Assembly (NCBI GenBank): GCA_951813605.1
Contig: OX638379.1
Coordinates: 3,218,062 to 3,282,061 of the forward strand
Source: an uncultured Bryobacterales bacterium
GTDB taxonomy: Bacteria > Acidobacteriota > Terriglobia > Bryobacterales > UBA6623
Reading direction: 5' to 3'
Length of the DNA: 64,000 nt
The position numbers and the translations under genes were made by a program. Of the stretch, positions 49,714 through 58,552 are shown piece by piece (positions within the stretch are counted from its first letter, which is position 1; each line of letters begins with the position of its first letter). The notes beneath the pieces were generated by a model, which did not search any database, was not told the origin of the DNA, and worked only from the letters and a program-made list of their open reading frames with translations.

Positions 49714-52700
49714 ATGAAGGATGCGTTCTCGCAGAACGCAGGCCGTGTGCAGTCCTCCATGCAGTCACTCGACCAGACAGTGGCCGCCCCCTCCGAGCGC
49801 ATGACGCGCAACATGGACCGCATCCAGAAGGGCGCCATGCTGATGGGCGCGGAATTGGCGCTGATGGCCCTGCCGGTGGGTCTGGTCGCCTCCACCGCCG
49901 CCACCCAGAAGGCGCTGGGCGAGCTGTCCTCGCTCGGGGTCCAGGACCTCAGGGCCATCGAGGATGCGGCCGAGGCCTTCACCAACACCTGGGCCGGCTC
50001 GAGCAAGGCCGAGTTCTTCACAGCCTCCTACGACGTGCGCTCGGCGCTCTCGGGCCTGACCGATGAAGCCGTGGGGTCGTTTACCGCCATGGCCGCGCTC
50101 ACTGGCAAGGCCACCACCGAGGAGATGGTCGGTACGTTCACCACGGCCTACGGCACCTTCAAGCCGATCATGGCCGAGCTGTCGGACGCCGAGTGGGCGC
50201 AGACCTTCGCCGGGGCCATGGCCCAGACCGTGGCGTCGTTTAAGACCAACGGCCGCCAGATGGCCGACGCCATCAAGAACATCGGCGCCGTGGCCGCTTC
50301 CTCCAACGTGCCGCTCGAGGAGCAGCTGGCTATCCTCGGGCAGCTGCAGACCACCATGCCGGGATCTGAGGCCGGCACGCTCTACAAGGCCTTTATCATG
50401 AAAGCGGCCGAGGCCGGCGAGAAGCTCGGCCTCTCCATGGTGGATTCGAGCGGTCGTCTCAAGGGCATCGTTCCGATCCTCCAGGAAATCCAGGGCAAGT
50501 TCCCGGACCTCTCCCAAACCGCCGCCCAGGTCGAGATCAAGAAGGCTTTCGGATCGGACGAGGCGGTCAAGTTTCTGTTGCAGATGTCACAAGGCGTGGC
50601 GGCGCTCGAAACGAACATCCAATCCGTCGAGCGGGCCATGCGGACCGGGACCGCCGTGACCGAGGAGATGGCCCGGTCCATGAACCTTGACATCGGCGCC
50701 CGCCTCGAGCTCGTCGGTCAGCAGATGGGCAACCTCGCTGAGATCCTGGGCCACACTCTTCTTCCGGTCGTGACCCCTGTCCTTGACGCGCTCGGACGGG
50801 GGATTGTGTTCTTCCAGGACGCTGCTCGCACTGTGCCCGGGCTGACCCGCGTGCTCCTGACGCTCTCGATTGGACTCGGTGCAGTGCTCACCGTCGTGGG
50901 CGGCGCGATCGCGGCGGTGGGAACCATCGGCCTGATGCTGCCCACAATCAAGGCGGGACTGGCGGCCATGGGCTTGAGCATTGCCGGGGTCGGCTCAACG
51001 TTTGCGGCCTACTTCCTGCCGGTCGTCGCCATCATCGGAGGCGTGGTGCTGGCCGTCACCCTGCTCAAGCGCGCCTGGGAGTCCAATTTCGGTGGCATCC
51101 GCGACATGATCTTGGGCGTGTGGGGGCGCGTTAAGCTCGTTCTTGGGGCGATCCGGGCGCTGATCTCCTCTCTCACGGACGGCATGGACGAAATGTCAGC
51201 CGAGCTTGCCCAAGAACTTGAGCAGGCGGGTCTCTTGGGACTGGTGGTTGCGGTCTTCCGCGTCTACTACCGGGTGCGGCAGTTCCTGGGCGGGTTACAG
51301 CAGGCCTTCTCCAGTGCCTTCGGGAAGATCCGGACGATTCTCGAACCACCCGAGCGTGCGCTCGTCGCGGCCTTTGGCCGACTGGTTGAGGCCATCGGTT
51401 CGGTCACGAGCATCTTCTCGCTGGCGGCGATTCCGCCGACGCCTCCGTGTTTCGCACGTTGGGCGCCACCTTGGGAGCCGTCCTGGGCGTGATCGCTCAG
51501 ATCGGGGGCTATCTCCTGAAGTTCGTCATCTACGGGCTGGTGGGGGTCATCGAAGTCGTCGCCTGGGTGGTCCGAGCCTTTATCTGGCTGGGTAAAGTCG
51601 TCGTCACGGCCCTCATCAAGGCTGGACAGTTCCTTTACCGGTTCTTCCTGCCTCTTCGGTTGCTGGTCCAGGCACTGCGGATGGTCGAACGGGTCGTCGT
51701 CGCCCTCTGGCAGGTGCTCTCCGGCGACCTCTCGGTGCTCGCAGGACTGAAAGCGATCGGGCGCGCCGTGGTGGACTACCTGGCCACGCCGTTCAGGTGG
51801 GCCCGGGACGTGGTCACCGGCGTCTGGGGTGTTTTTCAAGCGCTTTTCTCGACGGTCGGCGGGTTCTTTGATTCGGTGGCGACGAGGCTGGTTCGGGTCT
51901 TCATGGACTTGCCCCTGGTGCGGACCCTGCCGGAAGTGTTCTCGGCGGTCCGAAGCTTCCTTTCCGGCGACACCACTTTCGTCGAGGCGGGAAAGCGAAT
52001 CCTGATCGCACTTGGCAAGGGCCTCTGGGCGGCCGCAACCTATCCGTTGGACGTGCTCAAGCAGGCGCTCGGTCGGCTGCGGTCCCTGCTGCCGTTCTCA
52101 GACGCCCAATCCGGGCCGCTTTCCAACCTGACGGCTTCGGGGTCCTCCATCCTCCAGGCGCTCGCCCAGGGCATGACGGGGGTCGCGGGGTTGCCCGGTG
52201 CGGTCCTCTCGCGTGTGTTCGAGGGAGTGCAAGCTACGGCTACCCAAGGATGGCAGGGCCTTGAATCTCTCGGCACATCGGCCCTGGCAGCCGTGGCGGC
52301 GCCCTTTCACGGCATCGCCGACGGCGCGTCTGCCGGCTGGAACCGGATTACGACGACCGCCGCCCGGGCCTGGGGCGGTCTTCGATCCATGGCGCAGAGT
52401 GCGCGAGCCTGGATGCAGGCGCCCTTCACGGGACTGGCCTCGGCCGCGTCCTCCGTCTGGAACCAGGTGAAAGACACCTTATCCGGACCCACCACCGCCG
52501 GCACATCGACGATTCTCGAAAAGCTCGCCGGAAGGGTCGCCGCGCCGGCCATGCTCACTGGCACGCTGGCACTCACGCCGGTCCTCGCCGACGCTGTCCC
52601 GCACGTCGGAACGCACTTGCTGGGAACGGAACCAACCGTATTGGCGACGCGTCCGGCGGAGTCTTCGCAAGGGTCGCGTCTGCTCGCCCAAACACGAGGA

Positions 52701-52907
52701 GCGCTCACACCTGTGGTTGGTGCCTCCGTCGAACCGGCCACCGCGCAGCTGCGCTCGATCCTTGAGGCTTTACTTGGGAAACTGGACGCCCTGAACGAAC
52801 GGCCCATCGATGTCCCCGTTACCACGCTGCTCGATGGCCGACAGGTCGCCCAGTCGGTGTATCGAGACATTCGCGAGCGCAAGATCAAGAACTACGAGAC
52901 GCTGTGA
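49714..52907 (+). pseudogene. Phage tail tape-measure protein, frameshifted
   Basis: ATG 49714 begins MKDAFSQNAGRVQSSMQSLD; a TP901-type tape-measure region follows (GSEAGTLYKAFIMKAAEAGEK, QGKFPDLSQTAAQVEIKKAF). Hydrophobic repeats come after it (LLTLSIGLGAVLTVVGGAIAA and others). The first frame ends at 51492. A 1-nt loss near 51436 moves the remaining protein to a frame that continues with FRTLGATLGAVLGVIAQIGG to 52907. Corrected length is about 1064 residues. Tape measures set tail length and are ejected with the genome. The left end abuts the cut integrase gene. Confidence 0.8.
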
Positions 52908-53227
52908 GGTCGGATGTGAAGCGGATATACCTCTGCAGTCGCTACGCCGGGAACAGGGCCAACAACGTTGCCGTGGCCAAATGGCTGTGCCGCCAGGTGA
53001 TCGAGGCCGGCGGCGCGCCGTTCGCGCCCCATCTCCTCTATCCCCGATTTCTGGATGACCGGAACCCGTCGGAGAGGAAGCTCGGCATCGCCTGCGGCCT
53101 GACCTTCATGGAGGTCTGCGACGAGGTCTGGGTCTACAGCGGCAACGGGCTGTCAAGCGGCATGGAGCGGGAACTCGACTAAGCCTTCCGGCTGGGCCGG
53201 CCCGTGATCGAAATCAAGGAGATCTAA
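52904..53227 (+). pseudogene. DUF7768/DUF4406-like protein with premature stop
   Basis: GTG 52904 overlaps the tape-measure stop. The protein reads RIYLCSRYAGNRANNVAVAK, FAPHLLYPRFLDDRNPSERK and CDEVWVYSGNGLSSGMEREL, a small Rossmann-like domain related to nucleoside 2-deoxyribosyltransferases that is frequent in phages. A TAA at 53180-53182 interrupts it; the frame then continues as AFRLGRPVIEIKEI to a second TAA at 53225, which completes the family's usual end. The enzyme would lack only its last helix and strand. Confidence 0.65.
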
Positions 53228-53229
53228 AG

Positions 53230-53700
53230 ATGGGCTGGGAAAAAAAACTGATCACCGCCCACCTGGTGGACGTCCGGACCCGGCAGCGCCTGGAGTTCCA
53301 GTACAACCCCAACGATATCGTCGACGAGAAGAGCACCGCCTACGCCGCCATCAAGATACCCGGTCTGAGCCACCCCCGCTATCAGTACGTGGCCGGTGAG
53401 CCGCGCAAGATCAGCTTCCAACTGCGGTTCTTCAAGGGTCCTGTCCAACAGTCGGTCGACTGGCTGCGCTCGCTCCTCTATCCCGAACATGCCGGGACGA
53501 TGCTCAAGAACGCACCGCACCGGGTGCTGTTCCTGTTCGGTGATCTCTACCCCGGAGTGGAGTGTGTCGTCCGCCAGGTCAAGGCCCGCTACTTTCACCT
53601 GTTTGACCGCGACACCCTCGGACCCCAGCACGCCGAGGTGGACGGGGTCCTCGAGGAATATATCGACGATTCGGTGGCATATCGGGAGGTGCGCGGATGA
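53230..53700 (+). CDS. CIS-tube-like/phage baseplate assembly protein
   Basis: A protein of 156 residues from an ATG with AAGGAG about 9 nt upstream (53230). The pattern RLEFQYNPNDIVDEKSTAYA, IPGLSHPRYQYVAGEPRKIS and FQLRFF is typical of the N-terminal domain of the CIS tube/T4 gp53-like proteins of contractile tails and extracellular injection systems. The next gene encodes the LysM-like partner often fused to it. The stop overlaps the following ATG by 4 nt. Confidence 0.7.
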   Translation: MGWEKKLITAHLVDVRTRQRLEFQYNPNDIVDEKSTAYAAIKIPGLSHPRYQYVAGEPRKISFQLRFFKGPVQQSVDWLRSLLYPEHAGTMLKNAPHRVLFLFGDLYPGVECVVRQVKARYFHLFDRDTLGPQHAEVDGVLEEYIDDSVAYREVRG

Positions 53701-53987
53701 TCGGGCGTCGTTCCAGATATGCGGCCGCCGTATTGTACACGGGCCAGGAGGAGACGTTGCTGGGCGCTCGGGATCGGGTCGATACCACCCCCAGGCCCGA
53801 CGACCGCTTCCATACGGTGGTGGCGGGGGACCGGGTGGACCTTCTCGCCGCACGCTATCTGGGGCAGGCCGAGCTGTGGTGGGTGCTGTGCGACTACAAC
53901 GACATCTTCTTCCCGTTGGAGCTGGAGCTGGGAGCGGTTCTGCGCATTCCGTCGATGGAGCACGTCAATATGCGTCTCATCGAGTGA
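53697..53987 (+). CDS. LysM-like baseplate protein (gpX-like)
   Basis: A 96-residue protein. The C-terminal two thirds match a short LysM-like domain used at phage baseplates: RFHTVVAGDRVDLLAARYLG, WWVLCDYNDIF and VLRIPSMEHV. In many contractile systems this domain follows the CIS-tube domain in a single protein; here the two are separate, ATGA-coupled genes. About 120 nt of non-coding DNA follows. Confidence 0.7.
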   Translation: MIGRRSRYAAAVLYTGQEETLLGARDRVDTTPRPDDRFHTVVAGDRVDLLAARYLGQAELWWVLCDYNDIFFPLELELGAVLRIPSMEHVNMRLIE

Positions 53988-54114
53988 GGAGTCTAAACCC
54001 GGATTGCCACTTTTGGCCGCGGTTTTGCTAACAATTGGATGGTCTTCGTCGACGCCGTAGCGTCAGAGGGTTCCAGCGTTGAATGCGTTGTGTTCAAGAG
54101 AGGAGGGGCGTACC

Positions 54115-54429
54115 ATGGAATCCCAATCGGAGATGCCGGTTATGAACTACCTTTCTGACAATTTCAGAATAAATCTGAGATCGTTACGGCTCCGATCGCA
54201 AGACCGGTTGAAGCTTTTCTCGGGGGGGCACATACAACTCCAGTTCATCGTGGAGGCTTTCAACCTGTTCAACAAGGTGAACTAGAACGGCATCAACAAC
54301 GTCGTGGGAGGCATTGTTTCAACGGCCCATGCCGAGGGGAGCAGGAGTATCCCGGCTAACCGGCCCCTCGGCTTCACGCCGGCCTATGATCCGCGTCAGA
54401 TCCAGTTCGGATTCAAGCTCAATTCTTAA
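54115..54429 (+). pseudogene. TonB-dependent receptor C-terminal fragment (Oar-like)
   Basis: The frame reads HIQLQFIVEAFNLFNKVN, a TAG stop (54283-54285), then NGINNVVGGIVSTAHAEG and AYDPRQIQFGFKLNS. EAFNLFN-x-x-N and the final RQ-x-QFG-x-K-x-x are the last strands of Oar/carboxypeptidase-regulatory-domain TonB receptors common in Acidobacteriota. It has no barrel body and an internal stop, so it is a stray piece dropped into the prophage remnant. Confidence 0.65.
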
Positions 54430-54476
54430 GGCCATGCCCCTCTTGAAGAAATCGATCTTGGGCACGGTCGGACCGC

Positions 54477-54803
54477 CTATGCTTCGACATTGAGCCTGCC
54501 CTGTCGTTGTGAACGTGGCTCTCGAATGACGATCTCCACGTCGCGTCCCAGCGCCGTCAACAGGCGCAGGAGCCGCTCCATGGAAAACTCCTCAAAGCTG
54601 CCCCGGAGCAAGCGGGAAACATCGGGTTGGGACAGCCCGAGCAGTTTCGCCGCCTCGACCTGCTTGAGGCCGCGCTGGCGAATGATCTTGTCGATCCGGG
54701 TGACCAGTTTCGCCTTAAGCAGGTGTGCTTCGGCCTCCGGGAGTCCCAAGTCCGCGAACACGTTTCCGCTCCCGCGTTCGATCTTCACTTTGTTGGTCTT
54801 CAT
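54477..54803 (-). CDS. XRE-family antitoxin (HigA-like)
   Basis: A 108-residue protein. The central helix-turn-helix (RQRGLKQVEAAKLLGLSQPD, then VSRLLRGSFEEFSMERLLRL) and the following LTALGRDVEIVIRE strand match the small XRE proteins paired with Gp49/HigB-type RelE toxins. It starts 4 nt after the toxin stop, in toxin-first order as usual for higBA. It should bind and neutralise the toxin and repress the pair's own promoter upstream of 55176. Confidence 0.82.
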   Translation of the reverse strand: MKTNKVKIERGSGNVFADLGLPEAEAHLLKAKLVTRIDKIIRQRGLKQVEAAKLLGLSQPDVSRLLRGSFEEFSMERLLRLLTALGRDVEIVIREPRSQRQGRLNVEA

Positions 54804-54807
54804 CGAT

Positions 54808-55176
54808 CTACCCTCCGCCGTAATTCTCGCTGTAGTGCTGCTCGGCCGCTCTGAGCCTGCGCCTCACCAGATCGATCTCCTGCTTCGGCGTCGCGATGCC
54901 CCGCTTGGCCTTCTTCTGGAAGGCGTGCAGGACATAGACGGCGGCCTTGAACCGGACCGTGTAGACCGCCCGGTAGGTGTCGCCGTCGTAACGTGAGACG
55001 ACCTCCAGGAGGTTGGCGCCCAACCCCCTGAGCGGCTTGGCGTCGCGGTGCTTGAGCCCGACCTGGGCCTGATACAGGGCAAAGCCAACCACGCCCCGCA
55101 CGGTGGCCGGGAACATCTTCAGGTCTGCTTTGCTGGAGCCGATCCACTCGACAGGCTTCGGAACGTCCGTGGCCAT
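54808..55176 (-). CDS. RelE/HigB-type toxin (Gp49-like)
   Basis: A 122-residue protein. The fold signature is clear: EWIGSSKADLKMFPATVRGV, HRDAKPLRGLGANLLEVVSR, YDGDTYRAVYTVRFKAAVYV and LHAFQKKAKRGIATPKQEID. The sequence F-x-KK-x-x-x-G with upstream basic residues is the mRNA-cleaving active-site region of HigB/Gp49-like toxins. With the adjacent XRE gene it forms a complete type II toxin-antitoxin pair. The pair lies between baseplate and gpD genes of the remnant prophage and is transcribed against them. Confidence 0.85.
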   Translation of the reverse strand: MATDVPKPVEWIGSSKADLKMFPATVRGVVGFALYQAQVGLKHRDAKPLRGLGANLLEVVSRYDGDTYRAVYTVRFKAAVYVLHAFQKKAKRGIATPKQEIDLVRRRLRAAEQHYSENYGGG

Positions 55177-55340
55177 TCCTGATTATAGTTGTTCCGCCAT
55201 ATATGCGCAAGCCCCATCCTGACGGCAGGGATCGGCGCGCTTCTTCATTTCTTCGATCCGACCCGATGCTTTTCCCGCCGCTCCGGTATGTATCCATTGA
55301 AGGGCCACTAAAGCGGGTGGTCCGAGTGGAGACCGGACGC

Positions 55341-56516
55341 ATGGGCTTACACACATTCCAACCGACGTTCCTCATCCAGATCGAGGGACAGGCATTTTCG
55401 GCGGACATCACCGGCGAGATCACCGCGTTCGTCTTCGAGGACAACGAGGAGGAACTCGACGTCATGGAGCTGTCCGTCACCAATCGCAATTTGCAGTTTG
55501 TGGACGATCCGCTCTTCCAGGAGGGCAACGAGATCGTCGCCCGCTTCGGCTACGTGGGGAACCTCTCCCCGCGCAAGAAAGCGGTGATCAAGGACATCGA
55601 CTACGATTTCCCGGAAAACGGCGATCCGCGCATCCGGCTCAAGGCCTACGACAAGGGCTTCCAGCTCGCGGGCAAGGAGAACCAGAAGGTCTGGCAAAGG
55701 GCGGCGCCCGGCATCCTGTACTCGGAGATCGCAGAGGAGATCGCCGCCGCCAACGGCCTGAAACCGTTCGTGATGCCCACGGTGGGCCGGCATCTGCGCG
55801 TCGTGCAGAGCAATGTCTCCGACGCCCGGTTCCTCAAGGACCTCGCCGTCAAGGCCCGCGACCGGGACGGCGACGGAGTCACCGGCTACGCCTTCTTTGT
55901 CGAGGACGACGGGCTGCATTTTCACCCCCGCACCCAGACCCGGGCCGGCGGCGTCGACCTGCGGCGCAAGGCGGCGGTCGAGCACGCGGCCGACAACGAG
56001 ACCACGCCCGAGCGGCCCTCGCTCGGCAGGCGCACCTATCTGGTGGACGGCGACACCGGCGAGGCCGCTTACAAGGAGCGGGAGTCCGGCCGCATCGTGC
56101 CGAGCTTCGAACGCTCCGAGGGCTTTCACGAGGAACCGCGCCAGGAACCGGCCCAGGACCTCGCCGAAGGGACGTTCGCCGCGGCCGAGCTCCATCAGGT
56201 CGAGGCCGTGGCCGTCACCCTGGGCATCCCGGGGCTCCGCGCCAAACAGAACGTCGAGATCAAGGGCGTCGGGGCCAAGTTCTCCGGCGTCTAGTACTGC
56301 CACGCGGTCCGTCACGTCATCGGCGAGGGCGGCTACTACTGCGAGCTCAAGCTCCGCAAGAACGCGCTCGGCCGGGGCGCCGGCGACAAGTCGGTCGAGA
56401 CCCAGGGCCGGCGCAACGAACAGGAAGCGCCCGCGGTTCCCAGGGTCGAGCCGCCCGCGATGGTGCGCGTCGACGCCGACAGCGGCCGCCAGCTCGAGGG
56501 AGTCGGCCATGGGTGA
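55341..56516 (+). pseudogene. Phage late control protein D-like (gpD), interrupted by TAG
   Basis: The product from ATG 55341 starts MGLHTFQPTFLIQIEGQAFS and has the gpD/VgrG-like barrel core: ELSVTNRNLQFVDDPLFQEG, KGFQLAGKENQKVWQ and YAFFVEDDGLHFHPR. TAG at 56292-56294 ends it after GVGAKFSGV; the frame continues YCHAVRHVIGEGGYYCELKL, the conserved C-terminal domain, to TGA at 56516. gpD forms the baseplate hub that carries the tail spike. The break removes the last 70 residues or so. The ORF extends upstream to 55203, but that part lies next to the TA promoter and looks non-native. Confidence 0.75.
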
Positions 56517-56943
56517 TCTGAACCGCAATTTCTCGGAGCACGAGTTCCGCTGCCGCTGCGGTTGCGGCCGGGCCGAAGTCAACCCCGCCCTGGTCGAAGC
56601 GCTGCAGGCGCTGCGGGATCTCGCCGCCCGGCCGGTGCGGATCACGAGCGGGTACCGCTGCCCCGATCACAACCGGTCCAAGGGCGGCAAGCGCCGCAGC
56701 CAGCACCTGCTCGGCAACGCCGTCGACATCGTGATCGACGGCCTCACGCCCATCGAAATGTACTGCCTCGCCGAGCAGGTGGCAGCCTTCCGGAACGGCG
56801 GGCTCGGCATCTATCCGAACAACGGAATCATTCACGTGGACGTGCGCGACGAACACGCCCGTTGGGGCCGACTCGACGGCAAATACGTCTCGCTCGCCCA
56901 AGCCCTCCAACAAGCGACAGGAGACTCACATGCAACTGCTTGA
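56509..56943 (+). CDS. Peptidase M15-family endolysin-like protein
   Basis: A 144-residue protein from ATG 56509. It has an N-terminal Cys pair region (FRCRCGCG), then the M15_3/YcbK zinc-peptidase core: ITSGYRCPDHN, HLLGNAVDIVIDG (His and Asp ligands) and GIIHVDVRDEHARW (His ligand). Such enzymes cut peptidoglycan crosslinks and serve as phage lysins or tail-associated murein hydrolases. It overlaps the end of gpD and is followed by a single-TM gene (14-nt overlap), as in lysin-holin cassettes. Confidence 0.8.
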   Translation: MGDLNRNFSEHEFRCRCGCGRAEVNPALVEALQALRDLAARPVRITSGYRCPDHNRSKGGKRRSQHLLGNAVDIVIDGLTPIEMYCLAEQVAAFRNGGLGIYPNNGIIHVDVRDEHARWGRLDGKYVSLAQALQQATGDSHATA

Positions 56944-57376
56944 ACAGACCCTGATCTTCTTTTTCGACCACAAGGAGCTCCTGACGACGCTGCTCGTCAG
57001 CCTCATCGCGATCCTCAAGCTGACCTCGTGGGGCCGGGCCCAGTCGGCCGCGCTCGACGCGGTGATCGGCATCGTCGAGCGGGTCGGCGACAAGAAGGTC
57101 AACACCGACATCGCCACCCAGGAAGCCCAGCTCAAGGGGAACAAGCCGCTCGAGCTGCGCTTCCAAGCTTGGCACCGGGCGATCCTCTATGCCTCCGACC
57201 CGGCCTACCTGGATGCGGTTCTGGACGAGGAACGCGGCTGGCGCGAGCTGAGCATTCCTCCGATAAGCCAGCTGGTGTTCCGGCACCGGCTTCTGGCGGA
57301 CTTCTCAATCGAGCCCTTCCAGTTCGTCGCGCAGGCCCGGCGGCGCAAGAACGCCCCGGCCGAGGAGGCGCCATGA
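56930..57376 (+). CDS. Single-TM phage protein, holin-like or tail accessory
   Basis: A 148-residue protein with one N-terminal membrane helix (LTTLLVSLIAILKLTSW) and a long soluble helical remainder. Its position right after the M15 lysin suggests a holin or anchor, but its size and single helix are not diagnostic. It overlaps the M15 gene by 14 nt and the following GGCT gene by 4 nt (ATGA). Confidence 0.5.
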   Translation: MQLLEQTLIFFFDHKELLTTLLVSLIAILKLTSWGRAQSAALDAVIGIVERVGDKKVNTDIATQEAQLKGNKPLELRFQAWHRAILYASDPAYLDAVLDEERGWRELSIPPISQLVFRHRLLADFSIEPFQFVAQARRRKNAPAEEAP

Positions 57377-57921
57377 CGCCGAAACAGCAGCCGACAGAAC
57401 CCAGAGAATCCCCGAAGATGAACACATCCGGCATGCTGAAGCTCTTCGTCTATGGCACGCTCAAGCGCGGGTCCTGGAACCACGACTCCTTCTGTCAGGG
57501 CATGCTGGAGATCTGGGAGGCGCAGGTCCGGGGCCGACTCCACGATGGGCCGGGGTTCCCGGTGCTCGAGGTCCCGGACGAGGACGTCCTTGCCCACGGC
57601 ACCGTGAACCCTCTGGCCGACGTGACCACACAGGCGGGCCTGTCCGACTCGATGGGAGCAGACCCCCGACCGCTCCCCGAACGCGCCACAGCGGGCGCCT
57701 GGGGCGCCGTGTACGGGGAGCTGCTCACCTTCGACGACCCCGAATCCCGCCTGCCGCCCATCGACCGCCTGGAGGGCTTCCGCCCGGGTGGTTCCAGCCT
57801 CTACCGGCGGGTGCTGGTCCCGGCCACGGTGGAGGGCGTCTGCGAGCTCGCCTGGGTCTATACGGTCGAGACGACCGGCATCAAACGGCGCCGGATCGTG
57901 TCCGGCCGCTGGCCGGAGTAG
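57373..57921 (+). CDS. Gamma-glutamylcyclotransferase-like protein
   Basis: A 182-residue protein from the ATG at 57373; ATG 57433 starts at the domain itself. KLFVYGTLKRGSWNHDSF is the substrate-binding start of GGCT/AIG2 folds, ending with RVLVPATVEGVCELAWVYTV. The acidic catalytic residue is probably the Glu/Asp near IDRLEGFRPG. Such proteins occur widely in phage lysis or tail modules, with unclear role there. Last gene of the module. Confidence 0.7.
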   Translation: MTPKQQPTEPRESPKMNTSGMLKLFVYGTLKRGSWNHDSFCQGMLEIWEAQVRGRLHDGPGFPVLEVPDEDVLAHGTVNPLADVTTQAGLSDSMGADPRPLPERATAGAWGAVYGELLTFDDPESRLPPIDRLEGFRPGGSSLYRRVLVPATVEGVCELAWVYTVETTGIKRRRIVSGRWPE

Positions 57922-58211
57922 CGGCTACCACCCTTCCATCACCGAAGAGCACGCCTTCCTGGCGAGCTCTCTCCTCTTCACAGCAGGGGCAGGGAAATTC
58001 CAAAGTTGCTGAAGATTGTTGTAGGCGGGGTCGCGGATGTTCGAAACGCCGGAGCACTCGCCATTGGGAGAGGCTGAAATTCTTCGCTTAGAGGGCCTCC
58101 CGAGGGCGCCGACGCGGTGCGGATCGGGCAGAGTTCCTGGCCACCGGCGGGTCCGGGCGCACGTCCTCCCGTGCCGGTTGCCCGGCGGGCCCCTCCCAGC
58201 GCTCAGCGCCG
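57922..58211. other. Intergenic between prophage remnant and transposase fragments
   Basis: About 290 nt; no gene or repeat recognised. Confidence 0.4.
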
Positions 58212-58490
58212 TCAGCGTACCGCGAGGGCGAGCGCCGAGCTGAGGCTGTAGCTGAGTTCCTCCATGGCGTCCGCGATGTTCGTCTTGCCCAGCAGGCGCA
58301 GGATCGACAGCGCCAGGTTCGCGAAGAGCGCCAATATCCGCGGAAGGTGGTTCTTGCGCGCCTGGCAGGCGTCCTCCCGCAAGGCCCCGCCGCGCACGCG
58401 GTGCACCCCGTTCTCAATGGCCCCCCAATAGCCTCTGTTCAAATGCCGCAACTCGCGCCTGCTGGCATGCTGCTGCGGCAGGTTGGTCAA
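58212..58490 (-). pseudogene. ISAs1-like transposase, C-terminal remnant
   Basis: The frame reads LNRGYWGAIENGVHRVRGGA, LREDACQARKNHLPRILALF and ANLALSILRLLGK. The order W-x-IEN-x-x-H, then ED-x-x-x-x-R, then NLAL matches the end of ISAs1/IS4-superfamily DDE transposases. The reading frame is cut at its N-terminal side by the IS1380-type element beginning at 58498. No upstream part of the gene was found beyond 61203. Confidence 0.65.
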
Positions 58491-58493
58491 CAG

Positions 58494-58497
58494 CTAG
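58494..58497. repeat. CTAG, probable target duplication of the IS1380-type element (left)
   Basis: CTAG immediately precedes the inverted repeat CCCGGAAATCTCACAA; the same CTAG follows the right end at 61200-61203. A 4-nt match alone is weak. Confidence 0.5.
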
Positions 58498-58544
58498 CCC
58501 GGAAATCTCACAAGGGGGTAGAAAAAGGGCCGCCTGTTGTGGCA

Positions 58545-58552
58545 TAAAACAT
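58545..58552. repeat. Target-site duplication of the nested IS1595-type element (TAAAACAT), left
   Basis: Identical to 59591-59598; 8 bp is normal for IS1595. Confidence 0.92.

Larger units (their letters stand above)
49714..57921 (+). mobile_element. Degenerate prophage tail/lysis module (contractile-tail type)
   Basis: Consecutive plus-strand genes encode tape measure, a DUF7768-like enzyme, a CIS-tube-like protein, a LysM-like baseplate protein, gpD, M15 endopeptidase, a single-TM protein and a GGCT protein, mostly joined by 4-14 nt overlaps. No head, terminase, sheath, fibre or replication gene is present. Two foreign pieces sit inside it: a TonB-receptor tail and a toxin-antitoxin pair. 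Several genes have in-frame stops or shifts, so no particles are expected. Confidence 0.7.
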
